The translations under genes and the position numbers were made by a program. This document shows positions 7,029 through 15,761 of a DNA stretch of 64,000 bases, piece by piece. The first letter of the stretch is position 1. Each line of letters starts with the position of its first letter. This DNA comes from Oleispirillum naphthae (GTDB taxonomy: Bacteria > Pseudomonadota > Alphaproteobacteria > Rhodospirillales > Rhodospirillaceae), in contig JAQAZG010000002.1 of NCBI GenBank assembly GCA_027864655.1, forward strand, positions 1-64,000, written 5' to 3'. The notes under the pieces are model-generated. The model had not been told where the DNA came from. It saw only the letters and a program-made list of their open reading frames with translations, and made no database searches.

Positions 7029-8302
7029 TCCTGCCCCTCTACCGCGGCGCTACCCGGCTGCTCTCGCCGTTCGTGCAGGTTTTCCTCGGCCGCCGCCGCG
7101 CCCACGGCAAGGAATCCGCCGACCGCTTCCCCGAGCGCATGGGCCTCGCCTCGGCGGAGCGCCCCGCCGGGCCGGTGGTGTGGCTGCACGCCGCGAGCGT
7201 GGGCGAGGCGATCTCGCTTCTGCCGCTGATCGAGGCGATCGGCGAGGGCTGGCCGGGGGTGACGCAGATGCTCACCACCGGCACCGTGACCTCGGCGGAG
7301 ATGATGGGCCGCCGCCTGCCGCGCACCGCGATCCACCAGTTCGTGCCGGTGGACCTGCCGAAGTACGTGCAGCGCTTCCTCGCCCACTGGCGGCCGGGCC
7401 TGGCGATCTGGGCGGAAAGCGAGATCTGGCCCAATCTGCTCACCGCGACCCAGGACTCCGGCTGCGCCCTGGCGCTGGTCAACGGGCGGATGAGCCCGCG
7501 CTCGTTCGCGCGCTGGCGGCTGTTTCCGGGCACGGCGCGGCGGCTGTTCGGCGCGTTCGACGCGGTGTTCGGCCAGACCGAGGACGATACGGAGCGCCTG
7601 CGCGTGCTCGGCGCGGCGGCGGCCTCCTGCGTCGGCAACCTCAAGTTCGCAGCGCCTCCCCTGCCCGCCGACGCCGCGGCGCTGGCCGAGCTGGCCGCCG
7701 CCATCGGGCCGCGCCCGGCGTGGATGGCGGCGAGCACCCACCCCGGCGAGGACGCCTCCGCCGGGCGGGTGCACCGCCGCCTGCGCGGCGACATTCCCGG
7801 CCTGCTGACCCTGGTCGCGCCGCGCCACGCCTCGCGCGGCGACGAGGCGGAGGCGGAGCTTGCCGGTCTCGGGCTTGCGGTGCGCCGCCGTTCGCGCGGC
7901 GAGTTGCCGGAGGCGGGCACCGACGTCTACCTGTGCGACACCATGGGCGAGATGGGGGCGTTCTACCGCGCCGTGCCGGTGGTGGCGATGGGCAAATCGT
8001 GGATCGGCCAGGGCGGGCAGAACCCGCTGGAACCGGCGCGCCTGGGCTGCGCCGTGCTGTTCGGTCCCTATATGGACAACTTCCGCGTGATGGCGGAGCG
8101 CATGGTCGCCGCCGGGGCGGCCGCCCGCTTCGCCGACGAGGAGGGGCTGGTCTGCGCGCTGGCGGGGATGCTGGGCGCGCTCGACCGCTGCCGCAAGATG
8201 GCCGACGCCGGGGCCGCCTTCGCCGTCGCCGAGGCGGGCAGCGTCGCCCGCGTCGTCGATGGCCTCGCGCCGCTGCTCGACCGCCTGGAGGGCGGGCGAT
8301 GA
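7025..8302 (+). CDS. waaA: 3-deoxy-D-manno-octulosonic acid (Kdo) transferase
   Basis: 425 aa, the same size as the E. coli enzyme. It uses CMP-Kdo to add Kdo to lipid IVA on the cytoplasmic face of the inner membrane. The start at 7025 overlaps the preceding gene. Motifs are an N-terminal membrane anchor followed by KESADRFPERMG, VWLHAASVGEA, LTTGTVTSAEM, AIWAESEIWPNLL and, in the second Rossmann domain, CDTMGEMGAFYR and GGQNPLEPARLGC. These are all WaaA hallmarks. The gene overlaps lpxK by four bases. Whether it adds one or two Kdo residues cannot be decided from the sequence. Confidence 0.95.
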   Translation: MILPLYRGATRLLSPFVQVFLGRRRAHGKESADRFPERMGLASAERPAGPVVWLHAASVGEAISLLPLIEAIGEGWPGVTQMLTTGTVTSAEMMGRRLPRTAIHQFVPVDLPKYVQRFLAHWRPGLAIWAESEIWPNLLTATQDSGCALALVNGRMSPRSFARWRLFPGTARRLFGAFDAVFGQTEDDTERLRVLGAAAASCVGNLKFAAPPLPADAAALAELAAAIGPRPAWMAASTHPGEDASAGRVHRRLRGDIPGLLTLVAPRHASRGDEAEAELAGLGLAVRRRSRGELPEAGTDVYLCDTMGEMGAFYRAVPVVAMGKSWIGQGGQNPLEPARLGCAVLFGPYMDNFRVMAERMVAAGAAARFADEEGLVCALAGMLGALDRCRKMADAGAAFAVAEAGSVARVVDGLAPLLDRLEGGR

Positions 8303-9270
8303 CGCCCCCGGATTTCTGGATCGAAGGCGGACCGCTCGCCCGCCTGCTGGAGCCCCTGGGCGGGCTGGTGGCTCTGGCCGGGTGGCTGCGCCGCGCCGCA
8401 ACCACCCCCTGGCGCGCGCCGGTTCCGGTGTTCTGCGTCGGCAACATCACCGTCGGCGGCGCCGGCAAGACCCCGGTGGCGCTGTGGCTCGGGCGCTTCC
8501 TCGCGGCGGAAGGGCGCAAGCCCGCCTATCTGTCGCGCGGCTACGGCGGTTCCGCCACTGGGCCGCTGCTGGTGGATCCCGACTCCCACGACGCCGATCT
8601 GGTGGGCGACGAACCCCTGCTGCTCGCCGCCGTCGCGCCGACCTGGGTGGGCGCGGACCGCGTCGCCTCCGCCAAGGCGGCGGTGGCCGCGGGCGCGGAC
8701 TGCCTGATCCTCGACGACGGCTTCCAGAATCCGCGCCTCGCCAAGACGGTTTCCCTCGTCGTGGTCGATGGCGCGGTCGGCTTCGGCAACGGCAAAGTGA
8801 TGCCCGCCGGGCCGTGCCGCGAGCCGGTGCGCGTGGGCCTCGCCCGCGCCGACGCGGTGGTGCTGATCGGCACGGACGCGCAGAACCTCGCGCCGCGGCT
8901 GGCGAAGCGCCTGCCGGTGTTTTCCGCGCGCATCGCGCCGCGGGCGGATGCGCAAAAGTTCGCGGGCCGCGAGGTGGTGGCCTTCGCCGGGATCGGGCGG
9001 CCGGAGAAGTTCTTCGCGACGCTTGCCGCCCTCGGCGCCAAGGTGGTGCGGCGCATCGCCTTTACCGACCACCATCCCTACAGCCAGGCCGACATCCAGC
9101 CGATCCTCGACGAGGCCTATCGCCGCCGCGCCATCCCGGTGACCACCGAGAAGGATGCGATGCGCCTGCCGCCGGACCAGCGCCAGCAGGTGGACGTGCT
9201 GGCGGTGGAGATCGCCTGGGACGACCCGGAGCCGCCGCAGCGCCTGCTGCGCGCCGCCCTGGGCAGTTGA
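8299..9270 (+). CDS. lpxK: Tetraacyldisaccharide 4'-kinase
   Basis: 323 aa. LpxK phosphorylates the 4' position of the lipid A disaccharide using ATP at the inner membrane, the step before Kdo addition. The N-terminal PDFWIEGGPLARLLEPLG is followed by the Walker A motif GNITVGGAGKTP, then YLSRGYGG, VGDEPLLLA and the DDGFQNP motif, which are diagnostic for LpxK. Near the end is FTDHHPYSQADI. The start at 8299 overlaps the waaA stop. The order waaA-lpxK-acyltransferase makes a coupled lipid A maturation block. Confidence 0.95.
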   Translation: MTPPDFWIEGGPLARLLEPLGGLVALAGWLRRAATTPWRAPVPVFCVGNITVGGAGKTPVALWLGRFLAAEGRKPAYLSRGYGGSATGPLLVDPDSHDADLVGDEPLLLAAVAPTWVGADRVASAKAAVAAGADCLILDDGFQNPRLAKTVSLVVVDGAVGFGNGKVMPAGPCREPVRVGLARADAVVLIGTDAQNLAPRLAKRLPVFSARIAPRADAQKFAGREVVAFAGIGRPEKFFATLAALGAKVVRRIAFTDHHPYSQADIQPILDEAYRRRAIPVTTEKDAMRLPPDQRQQVDVLAVEIAWDDPEPPQRLLRAALGS

Positions 9271-9280
9271 GGAGGCCGCG

Positions 9281-10174
9281 ATGTCCCGCTGGTTCGCCCG
9301 CACTATCCTCGACCCGCTCACCGCCGCGCTCGCCGCGCTGGTCTATCACGGCGTGCGCCTGCTGCCGGTGGACGCCGCCTCGGCGCTCGGCGGGCGGCTG
9401 GCGCGGCTGATCGGTCCGCTCTTGCCGCTGCACCGCGTGGCGCGGGACAACCTCTGCGCCGCCTTTCCCGAGAAGCCGGAAGCCGAGATCGCAAAAATCC
9501 TCTCCGGGATGTGGGACAACCTGGGGCGCACCTTCTTCGAGATGCCGCACATCGTGCACATGGTGGAACAGGGCCGGGTCGAGATCGTCGGCCTGGAGCA
9601 CGTCGAGGCGCTGCGCGACGACGGCCTGCCCGGCCTGTTCTGGAGCGCGCATACCGGCAACTGGGAACTCACCTGCATCGGCGCGCGCGTCGCCGGCATG
9701 CCGCTGCACCGCATCTACCGCCGCGCCAACAACCCCCGCATCGAGGGGCTGTTCCGCGAGAGCCGGGACTTCGTCGAGGGCGAACTGCTGCCCAAGGGGG
9801 CGGCGGGCGCGAAGCGCGCCATGGCGCTGCTGAAGAAGGGCGGTCACCTGGCGATGATGCTGGACCAGAAGATGAACGACGGCATCGCCGCGCCGTTCTT
9901 CGGCCGCGACGCGATGACCGCGTCCGCGCTCGGCGCCTTCGCCCTGCGCTACGGCTGCCCGGTGGTCGCGCTGCGCGCCATCCGCACCGGGGGGGCGCAT
10001 TTCCGTCTCGAGTTCTACCCCCCATATACCGTCGAGGACACCGGCGACCGCGCCGCCGACGAACGCGCGGCGATGATGCGGGTCAACCGCACCATCGAAT
10101 CCTGGGTGCGCGAACACCCGGACCAGTGGCTGTGGGTGCACCGCCGCTGGCCGAAGCCCACCCCCGCCGCATGA
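9281..10174 (+). CDS. LpxL-like lipid A (lauroyl-type) acyltransferase
   Basis: 297 aa from the ATG at 9281, preceded by GGAGG. The LpxL/HtrB family HX4(D/E) catalytic motif is HTGNWE, with His124 and Glu129. It is followed by YRRANNP, the LPKGAAGAKRAMALL block, a MLDQKMNDGI segment and FFGRDAMT. These enzymes transfer a secondary acyl chain from acyl-ACP to Kdo-lipid IVA at the inner membrane. Its place directly behind waaA and lpxK supports that role. Chain length and position are not predictable here. Confidence 0.88.
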   Translation: MSRWFARTILDPLTAALAALVYHGVRLLPVDAASALGGRLARLIGPLLPLHRVARDNLCAAFPEKPEAEIAKILSGMWDNLGRTFFEMPHIVHMVEQGRVEIVGLEHVEALRDDGLPGLFWSAHTGNWELTCIGARVAGMPLHRIYRRANNPRIEGLFRESRDFVEGELLPKGAAGAKRAMALLKKGGHLAMMLDQKMNDGIAAPFFGRDAMTASALGAFALRYGCPVVALRAIRTGGAHFRLEFYPPYTVEDTGDRAADERAAMMRVNRTIESWVREHPDQWLWVHRRWPKPTPAA

Positions 10175-10184
10175 GGAGACGCGT

Positions 10185-10739
10185 ATGGTCACCCTGTCGC
10201 CGCCGCTCGGCCCGTTCGGAACCTCCGCCCCAGACTTCCTGCTGCCGGATGCGGTCTCCGGCGAGAGCATCAGCCTCGCCGACGTGCGCGGCAACGAGGG
10301 CGCCGTGGTGATGTTCATCTGCAACCACTGCCCGTTCGTGCGCGCGGTGATCGACCGCATCGTGCGCGACATGCGCGAGTTGGAACCCCTGGGGGTGAAG
10401 GCGGTGGCGATCATGTCCAACGACGTCTCCGTCTATCCGGAGGACGACCCCGCGGCGATGAAGGCCTTCGCGGCGCGCCACAAGTTTCCCTTCCCCTATC
10501 TCTACGACGAATCCCAGGCGGTGGCGCGCGCCTATGGCGCGGTGTGCACGCCGGATTTCTTCGGCTACGACCGGGCGCTCCGGCTGCGCTACCGCGGGCG
10601 GCTGGACGCCTCGCGCATGGAACCCGCGCCCGCGGGCGCGAAGCGCGAGCTGTTCGAGGCGATGCGCGCCATCGCCGCGGGCAAGGAGACCGGGGAGCAG
10701 ATCCCGAGCCTCGGTTGCTCGATCAAGTGGCGGGGCTGA
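10185..10739 (+). CDS. Thioredoxin-fold (AhpC/TSA-type) redoxin
   Basis: 184 aa, with GAGGAG before the ATG. The fold is thioredoxin-like, with APDFLLPDA and SLADVRGNEGAVVMF, then a CxxC site CNHCPF (Cys46, Cys49) and a cis-Pro region CTPDFFGYD. No signal peptide is seen, so it is probably cytoplasmic. This CNHCPF-type family is widespread in proteobacteria, and its physiological partner is not established; a thiol-disulfide or peroxiredoxin-like role is an inference. It lies 10 bp behind the acyltransferase, so it is probably the last gene of the lipid A operon. Confidence 0.8.
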   Translation: MVTLSPPLGPFGTSAPDFLLPDAVSGESISLADVRGNEGAVVMFICNHCPFVRAVIDRIVRDMRELEPLGVKAVAIMSNDVSVYPEDDPAAMKAFAARHKFPFPYLYDESQAVARAYGAVCTPDFFGYDRALRLRYRGRLDASRMEPAPAGAKRELFEAMRAIAAGKETGEQIPSLGCSIKWRG

Positions 10740-10856
10740 GGCGCGTTTTCTCTCCCATGGACTTCACCGCGAAGTCCCCCTATTGTAGGCGCGGACCGCT
10801 CGCGCGGAGGCATTCGTGCGCGCCGTTTTTCCGTTTTTTCATGCCGGATTTTCCCG

Positions 10857-11597
10857 ATGTCGCCGAAGTCTCCTGAACTCTACAAGCAAGCCGAAGAAAA
10901 GCGCCGTCTCGAGCAAGAGGCCGCCGCGCAGAACAGCCTCTTCCGCGAGGTCGATGACGACCTCAGGCACGACCGGATGCTGTCGCTGTGGAAGCGCTAC
11001 GGCCTCTGGATGATCGGCGCTGCGGTGGCGGTGGTGCTCGCCGTGGCGGGCTATCAGGTCCACAAGTATATGCAGGAAAGCGAGCGCGCCGAACAGGCCG
11101 CCGCCTTCGACGCGGCGGAGGCGGCGCTGGCCGCGTCCGACCCGGCCAAGGCGATCGGCCTGCTCTCCGGGCTGGAGACCAAGGGCAACGCCGGCTACCG
11201 CACGCTGGCGCGGTTGCAGCACGCCGCCCTGCTGCTGGACCAGGGCAAGCACGAGGAAGCCCGCGCCCTCATCCGCGCGGTCGGCAAGGATGCGGGCACG
11301 CTGCCCGCCTACCGCGACCTCGCGGTGGTGCAGGATGCCCTGGCGGGCATGGACGGCGACGACCCCAAGGCGCTGGAGGCGGCGCTGGCGCCGCTCACCG
11401 CCGCCGGGCACCCGTGGCGTCACGTCGCGCTGCAGCTTTCCGCCCTCGCCATGGCGCGCGGCGGCGAGCCGGGCCGCGCCGCCGACGCGCTCAAGGAGAT
11501 TCTCGACGATCCCGATACCCCGCCGGACCAGCGGGCGATGACCGAGGCGCTGCGCACCGTGTTCGCGCGCGACGCCGCGGCGAAGCAAGGGGGCTGA
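10857..11597 (+). CDS. YfgM-like tetratricopeptide protein (SecYEG ancillary type)
   Basis: 246 aa. It has a charged cytoplasmic N-terminus (about 47 residues), one membrane helix (about 48-67, WMIGAAVAVVLAVAGY) and a periplasmic region of TPR-like helical repeats (TPR_21 type). It lies directly before bamB and der, as yfgM does in E. coli. That family works as a periplasmic chaperone at SecYEG and affects RcsB signalling in E. coli; the role here is inferred by context. Only two bases separate it from bamB. The stretch 10740-10856 upstream probably carries the operon promoter, though I see no clear consensus. Confidence 0.85.
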   Translation: MSPKSPELYKQAEEKRRLEQEAAAQNSLFREVDDDLRHDRMLSLWKRYGLWMIGAAVAVVLAVAGYQVHKYMQESERAEQAAAFDAAEAALAASDPAKAIGLLSGLETKGNAGYRTLARLQHAALLLDQGKHEEARALIRAVGKDAGTLPAYRDLAVVQDALAGMDGDDPKALEAALAPLTAAGHPWRHVALQLSALAMARGGEPGRAADALKEILDDPDTPPDQRAMTEALRTVFARDAAAKQGG

Positions 11598-11599
11598 GC

Positions 11600-12931
11600 A
11601 TGCGCAAGGGGCTTCTCACGGCGGCGGCGATGCTGGGGGCGTTGCCCTTGCTCGCCGCATGCGGCGGCGACTGGTTCGGCGAGCCGGAAGGGCCGCCGCT
11701 GCCCGGCACGCGCATCTCGGTGCTGCTGCACGACACCAAGATCCATCCCGACGCCGAGGCGGCGAAGACCAAGATCGCGCTGCCCAAGCCGCAGCCCAAT
11801 GCCGAGTGGCCGCAGACCGGCGGCCTCTCCCATCACGACATGGAGCACCTTTCCATCGGCGCGACCATCGCCCCGGTGTGGAGCGCCTCCATCGGCGCGG
11901 GCTCCAGCACCGACGACCACCTCATCGCCACCCCGGTGATCGGCGGCGGCGCGGCGTTCACCATGGATTCCCGCGCCCACGTCACCGCCTTCGATGCGAA
12001 GGACGGCTCCCGCCTGTGGCGCTTCGACCTCACCCCGGACAACGACGAGGACAGCGTGGTGCGCGGCGGCGGCCTCGCCTACGACAACGGCCGCCTGTTC
12101 GCCGCCAGCGGCCTCGGCGAGCTGTGGGGGATCGACGCGAAGAGCGGCGGCTTCTATTGGAAGGCGAAGCTGGACGCGCCCCTGCGCGCCGCGCCCACCG
12201 TCTACGGCGGCCGCGTCTTCGTGGTCACCGCGAGCAACCGCGTCGCCGCCTTCGCCGCGCGCGACGGCAAGAAGCTGTGGGAATACGTCGGCGCGGAGGA
12301 GCCCTCGGGCCTCCTCGGCGCGGCGAGCCCGGCGGCCGATCTCGGCGTGCTGGTGGTGGCGATGCGCTCCGGCGCGATCGCGGCGCTGCGCGTCGATAAC
12401 GGCTCGCTCTTGTGGGAGGACAGCCTCGCCACCGGGCGGCGCACCTCCGGCCTTTCGGTGCTCGGCGACGTCAAGGCCCCGCCGGTGATCGCCGACGGCC
12501 GCGTCTATGCCATCGGCAACGCCGGGCTGGCCGCCGCCATCGACCTGCGCACCGGCGGCCGGGTGTGGGAAAAGGAGTTCGGCGGCGTCGATATGCCGTG
12601 GCTCGCCGGGGACTTCCTCTACCTGCTCACCAACAACAACGAGGTGGTGGCGCTCGATGCGAAGCGCGGCCGCATCCTCTGGGTGACGCCGCTCTCCACC
12701 TGGAAGAAGCCGGAAAAGCGCAGCGGCCGCATCATCTGGACCGGGCCGCTGCTCGCCTCCGACCGCCTGCTGGTGGCGGGCTCGCACGGCTATGCCCTGT
12801 CGATCTCGCCCTATACCGGCAAGGTTCTGGGCTATGCGTCGCTGCCCGACGGCGTGACCGTGCCGCCGGTGGCGGCGGGAGGGAGCGTCTATTTCCTCAC
12901 CGACGGCGGCGACCTCGTGGCCTACCGCTGA
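11600..12931 (+). CDS. bamB: Outer-membrane assembly lipoprotein BamB (PQQ-like beta-propeller)
   Basis: 443 aa. A lipoprotein signal ends in the lipobox LLAAC (Cys21 or so). The rest is a propeller of repeated blades with the characteristic pattern of GRVWE, SLLWE, SRLWRF, KKLWEYV and GRILWV tryptophan-docking ends. BamB helps BamA fold and insert outer-membrane beta-barrels. Its place between the YfgM-like gene and der is the conserved proteobacterial order. Four bases after its stop a paired hairpin repeat begins, probably the end of this transcript. Confidence 0.92.
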   Translation: MRKGLLTAAAMLGALPLLAACGGDWFGEPEGPPLPGTRISVLLHDTKIHPDAEAAKTKIALPKPQPNAEWPQTGGLSHHDMEHLSIGATIAPVWSASIGAGSSTDDHLIATPVIGGGAAFTMDSRAHVTAFDAKDGSRLWRFDLTPDNDEDSVVRGGGLAYDNGRLFAASGLGELWGIDAKSGGFYWKAKLDAPLRAAPTVYGGRVFVVTASNRVAAFAARDGKKLWEYVGAEEPSGLLGAASPAADLGVLVVAMRSGAIAALRVDNGSLLWEDSLATGRRTSGLSVLGDVKAPPVIADGRVYAIGNAGLAAAIDLRTGGRVWEKEFGGVDMPWLAGDFLYLLTNNNEVVALDAKRGRILWVTPLSTWKKPEKRSGRIIWTGPLLASDRLLVAGSHGYALSISPYTGKVLGYASLPDGVTVPPVAAGGSVYFLTDGGDLVAYR

Positions 12932-12934
12932 GGT

Positions 12935-13127
12935 TAAAAACTTTCCGGAGGGTCTTTCCTCCGGGGGATTTCCACCCTCAAATCGCCCCACCGGGGCGAT
13001 TTGTCCCCTGCGGGGACCGGGGTTCCAATACCCTCCGGACCTCCCTTAAGTTTTTCGCCGCGTGCCTCCGGCGCTTTGCGCGTACAAAGGAAGGAGGTCC
13101 GGGGCATCGCCCCGGGTGGGGCGCGGG
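12935..13127. repeat. Paired hairpin repeat, locus 2 (loop expanded by extra hairpins)
   Basis: The left unit begins TAAAAACTTTCCGGAGGGT (12935-12953), but its partner arm ACCCTCCGG lies at 13030-13038, so about 76 bp sit in what is elsewhere a 3- to 5-nt loop. That insert has two hairpins of its own: AAATCGCCCC/GGGGCGATTT (12980-13002) and GTCCCC/GGGGAC (13003-13017). The right half (about 13074-13127, with CCGGGG/CCCCGG) is diverged. It lies between bamB and der. Confidence 0.7.
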
Positions 13128-13160
13128 GCGGCAGCCCCGCTGAAGGAGCGGAACCGAAAC

Positions 13161-14549
13161 ATGACCCTGACCGTGGCGATCGTGGGCCGGCCCAATGTCG
13201 GCAAGTCCACGCTGTTCAACCGCCTGACCGGCCGCCGCACGGCGATCGTGCACGACCTGCCGGGGGTGACGCGCGACCGCCGCGAAGGCGACGCGCAGGT
13301 GGGCGACCTGTTTTTCCGCCTGATCGATACCGCCGGGCTGGAGGACGAAAGCGACCTCTCCACCACCGAGGGCCGGATGCGCGCCCAGACCGACGTGGCG
13401 ATGCGCAGCGCCGACGTCATTTTGATGATGGTGGATGCGCGCGCCGGGGTGACGCCCTTGGACGCCCACTTCGCCGACCTGCTGCGCCGCCAGGACAAGC
13501 CGGTGATCCTCGTCGCCAACAAGTGCGAGGGCCGCGTCTCCCAGCCCGGGCTGTTCGAGGCGTTCGGCCTCGGCCTCGGCGAGCCGGTGCCGGTCTCCTC
13601 CGAGCACGGCGAGGGCATGGGCGGCCTCTACGAGGCGCTGCGCCCCTATGCCGACGCCGCCGACCCGCCCGCCGACCCGGATGCGGAACCCGCCGCGGCG
13701 GAAAGCGGCGACGACGAGGCGGTGCTCGCCGCCAGGCCGCTCTCCCTCGCCATCGTCGGGCGGCCCAACGTCGGCAAGTCCACCCTGGTCAACCGCCTGC
13801 TCGGCGAGGAGCGCATGCTCACCGGGCCGGAGGCGGGGCTGACCCGCGACGCCATCACCTCCGCCTTCGAATGGCGGGGCAGGCCGCTCACCCTGGTCGA
13901 TACCGCGGGCCTGCGCCGCAAGGCGCGGATCGAGGAAAGCCTGGAAAAGCTCTCCGCCCAGGATACGCTGAACGCGGTGCGCATGGCCGCCGTCGTCGCC
14001 CTGGTGCTCGACGCCAACGCGGTGCTGGAAAAACAGGACCTCACCATCGCCCGCCACGTCATCGACGAAGGCCGCGCCCTCGTCGTCATCGTCAACAAAT
14101 GGGACATCGCCGACGACAAGGGCGAAATCCTCGAACGCCTCAAGGACCGCCTCGCCAACGCCCTGCCGCAGGTGCGCGGCATCCCCTTCGTCACCGTTTC
14201 GGCGCTCAAGGGCCACGGCATGGACCGGATGATGGAAACCGTCTTTTCCATCTACGACACCTGGAACCGCCGCGTCCCCACCCGGCCGCTCAACGAGTGG
14301 CTGAAGGAAATGACCGAACGCCACCCACCGCCGCTCGGCGGCCTCGGCCGCCGCCTGCGGGTGCGCTATATCACCCAGGCGAAAATCCGCCCGCCGACCT
14401 TCGTCGCCTTCGTCTCCCGCGCCGCCGACATGCCGGACTCCTACGCCCGCTACCTGGTCAACGGCCTGCGCGACGCCTTCGGCCTCGACGGCATCCCGAT
14501 CCGCCTCCACCTGCGCCAGGGCAAGAACCCCTACGCCGGGAAGGAGTAG
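13161..14549 (+). CDS. der: Ribosome biogenesis GTPase Der (EngA)
   Basis: 462 aa from the ATG at 13161, with GAAGGAG upstream. There are two tandem GTPase domains, each starting with GRPNVGKST (residues about 8 and 204), each with a DTAGL switch II motif; the NKxD motifs are NKCE in domain 1 and NKWD in domain 2. A C-terminal KH-like domain follows (about 375-462). Der is an essential GTPase acting in late 50S ribosomal subunit assembly in the cytoplasm. In the first domain NKCE differs from the usual NKxD at the last residue, a conservative change. A repeat unit begins five bases after the stop. Confidence 0.95.
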   Translation: MTLTVAIVGRPNVGKSTLFNRLTGRRTAIVHDLPGVTRDRREGDAQVGDLFFRLIDTAGLEDESDLSTTEGRMRAQTDVAMRSADVILMMVDARAGVTPLDAHFADLLRRQDKPVILVANKCEGRVSQPGLFEAFGLGLGEPVPVSSEHGEGMGGLYEALRPYADAADPPADPDAEPAAAESGDDEAVLAARPLSLAIVGRPNVGKSTLVNRLLGEERMLTGPEAGLTRDAITSAFEWRGRPLTLVDTAGLRRKARIEESLEKLSAQDTLNAVRMAAVVALVLDANAVLEKQDLTIARHVIDEGRALVVIVNKWDIADDKGEILERLKDRLANALPQVRGIPFVTVSALKGHGMDRMMETVFSIYDTWNRRVPTRPLNEWLKEMTERHPPPLGGLGRRLRVRYITQAKIRPPTFVAFVSRAADMPDSYARYLVNGLRDAFGLDGIPIRLHLRQGKNPYAGKE

Positions 14550-14553
14550 GGGA

Positions 14554-14627
14554 AGGGAAAAACGTTGCGAGGGGTCTTGGACCCCTCGCGCACCCCATAA
14601 CTTTTGGGTTTTGCGCGCAGCGCCTAA
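14554..14627 (+). repeat. Hairpin repeat unit, left half of a split pair (locus 3a)
   Basis: A complete left-type unit starts five bases after the der stop. It has 10-bp arms GCGAGGGGTC and GACCCCTCGC (14567-14589) with a TTG loop, then CACCCCATAACTTTTGGG and TTTTGCGCGCAGCGCCTAAG. At other loci the inverted partner follows within about 30-110 bp. Here the next 1.7 kb is an accessory island, and the partner appears at 16401-16473. Confidence 0.8.
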
Positions 14628-14653
14628 GCGTGCAACATCCTACATTTGGATGT

Positions 14654-15358
14654 TTAGCCACAAAAGTACTGTTTCGCCATCTTGTCATGTAAATCTATTT
14701 TTTCTTCTGCATATCCAATGCGGAATGAATTTTGACGACACCATGAGAAATATTTTTCTACTTCTTTGTGTTTATTGCACCCATCTGCATCGTCGAACCA
14801 TTTGTGCCAAGATAATGGGATCGGATTAGTGCTTCCTTGAGCAAATGATCTTGCTGATTCATGAATAAATACACCAAATGGTGGCGCGTGTCTCTCAGAC
14901 TGATGGGCTTGAATCATGGGGATGCCGAGAAGTATTGATTCTCTATATTTCATCTCTATCCAATTATTTTTATCTATCGTGCCCGCCGTTTTTTGGAATG
15001 CACTGTCTGGTATATCTTTTCCGTGTATAACAGGACCGAAAGCTAGGGAACATCGTATTATGAATTTATAAATTTCCTTTGGCTCATTTGAAAATTCAGA
15101 GAACATATCAGAAAACAGGGCATTTATAAAATCTGTCATCGATGTTCTTTTTGTAGATGTTGCATAAACAGCGTCCATTATAGGGTATATTAATATGTCA
15201 TCATTGATGTTTTTAGATACAGCCATGTGGAATTTTGATATAAAATTTGCAGACTCTGCAAGAGAACGGGACATTTTCTCTTGTATTCCCATTATATCTA
15301 TCCACGATACATATTTATTTTGAGGTTTTGGGAGTTCTTTGGAGTTGAAGTATAACAT
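14654..15358 (-). CDS. Orphan nucleotide-cyclase-like protein in AT-rich DNA (possible defence gene)
   Basis: 234 aa, with AGGAGG eight bases before the ATG. GC is about 35-42%, against about 70% around it, so it was recently acquired. The pattern fits the class III nucleotide-cyclase-like family that includes Pycsar cyclases. YVSWIDIMG (Asp21) and YPIMDAVYA (Asp62) are at the expected metal-binding positions. RCSLAFGPVIHG (about 102-113) matches the family R-G-G-x-x-x-G strand, and LLGIPMIQAHQSER (about 143-156) the G-x-A-x-x-x-A-x-x-x-E helix. No effector (TIR, membrane or nuclease) gene is adjacent. Cyclase activity is an inference; it could also be a non-catalytic relative. Confidence 0.6.
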   Translation of the reverse strand: MLYFNSKELPKPQNKYVSWIDIMGIQEKMSRSLAESANFISKFHMAVSKNINDDILIYPIMDAVYATSTKRTSMTDFINALFSDMFSEFSNEPKEIYKFIIRCSLAFGPVIHGKDIPDSAFQKTAGTIDKNNWIEMKYRESILLGIPMIQAHQSERHAPPFGVFIHESARSFAQGSTNPIPLSWHKWFDDADGCNKHKEVEKYFSWCRQNSFRIGYAEEKIDLHDKMAKQYFCG

Positions 15359-15542
15359 TTTGCCACCCTCCTAGATTTTATTTGATCACGCATTGATGCA
15401 CACTTTTTGGTTGATTGCCATCAAATTTAGCGCGCTTTGGAGACGAGGCTTATCGCAGGGCCTAACTTGCTGTTTCTTCTCCGTTTGAGCGGCTTGAGCA
15501 GGATGCCGTGACGGGATTCGGCGGGCATGGTATGGTGATGCG
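15359..15542. promoter_or_regulatory. Divergent intergenic region between the cyclase-like gene and the antitoxin gene
   Basis: 184 bp that must hold promoters for both the minus-strand cyclase-like gene and the plus-strand antitoxin-Fic pair. The half next to the cyclase-like gene is AT-rich (TTTTATTTGATC) and the other half is GC-rich, so the composition break lies near 15430. A small inverted repeat (TTGAT/ATCAA, 15411-15424) marks the junction. I see no convincing promoter consensus. Confidence 0.35.
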
Positions 15543-15761
15543 ATGAGCAAGAGCATGAAGTCATCCAAGGGAACCTCCTCGGGTGGGCGCTTCGTCAGCG
15601 TCACCGTGGGCCGTTCCGCCTTCACCAGCGTCAGCGCGGTGGAGGGCATTCGCCTGTCGCGGGATGCGCAGGGTCGCTTTGCCGAATTCGACCGCAAGGG
15701 CCTCTCCCCCGCGCAGCGCCGCGCCGAGATCATCAAGGCGCATAGCCTCAAGACCAAGTGA
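15543..15761 (+). CDS. Small antitoxin-like protein preceding Fic
   Basis: 72 aa: a basic N-terminus (about 12 residues rich in Ser and Lys), then a compact segment with RSAFTSVSAVEGIRLS (about 24-39) and a C-terminal helix GLSPAQRRAEIIKAH. Small genes of this kind sit directly upstream of Fic toxins, and the VEG stretch recalls the (S/T)xxxE(G/N) inhibitory helix of class I antitoxins. The Ser is not at the exact spacing, however, so the inhibitory motif is not proven. Its TGA stop overlaps the fic ATG by one base, which fits a co-translated toxin-antitoxin pair. Confidence 0.65.
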   Translation: MSKSMKSSKGTSSGGRFVSVTVGRSAFTSVSAVEGIRLSRDAQGRFAEFDRKGLSPAQRRAEIIKAHSLKTK

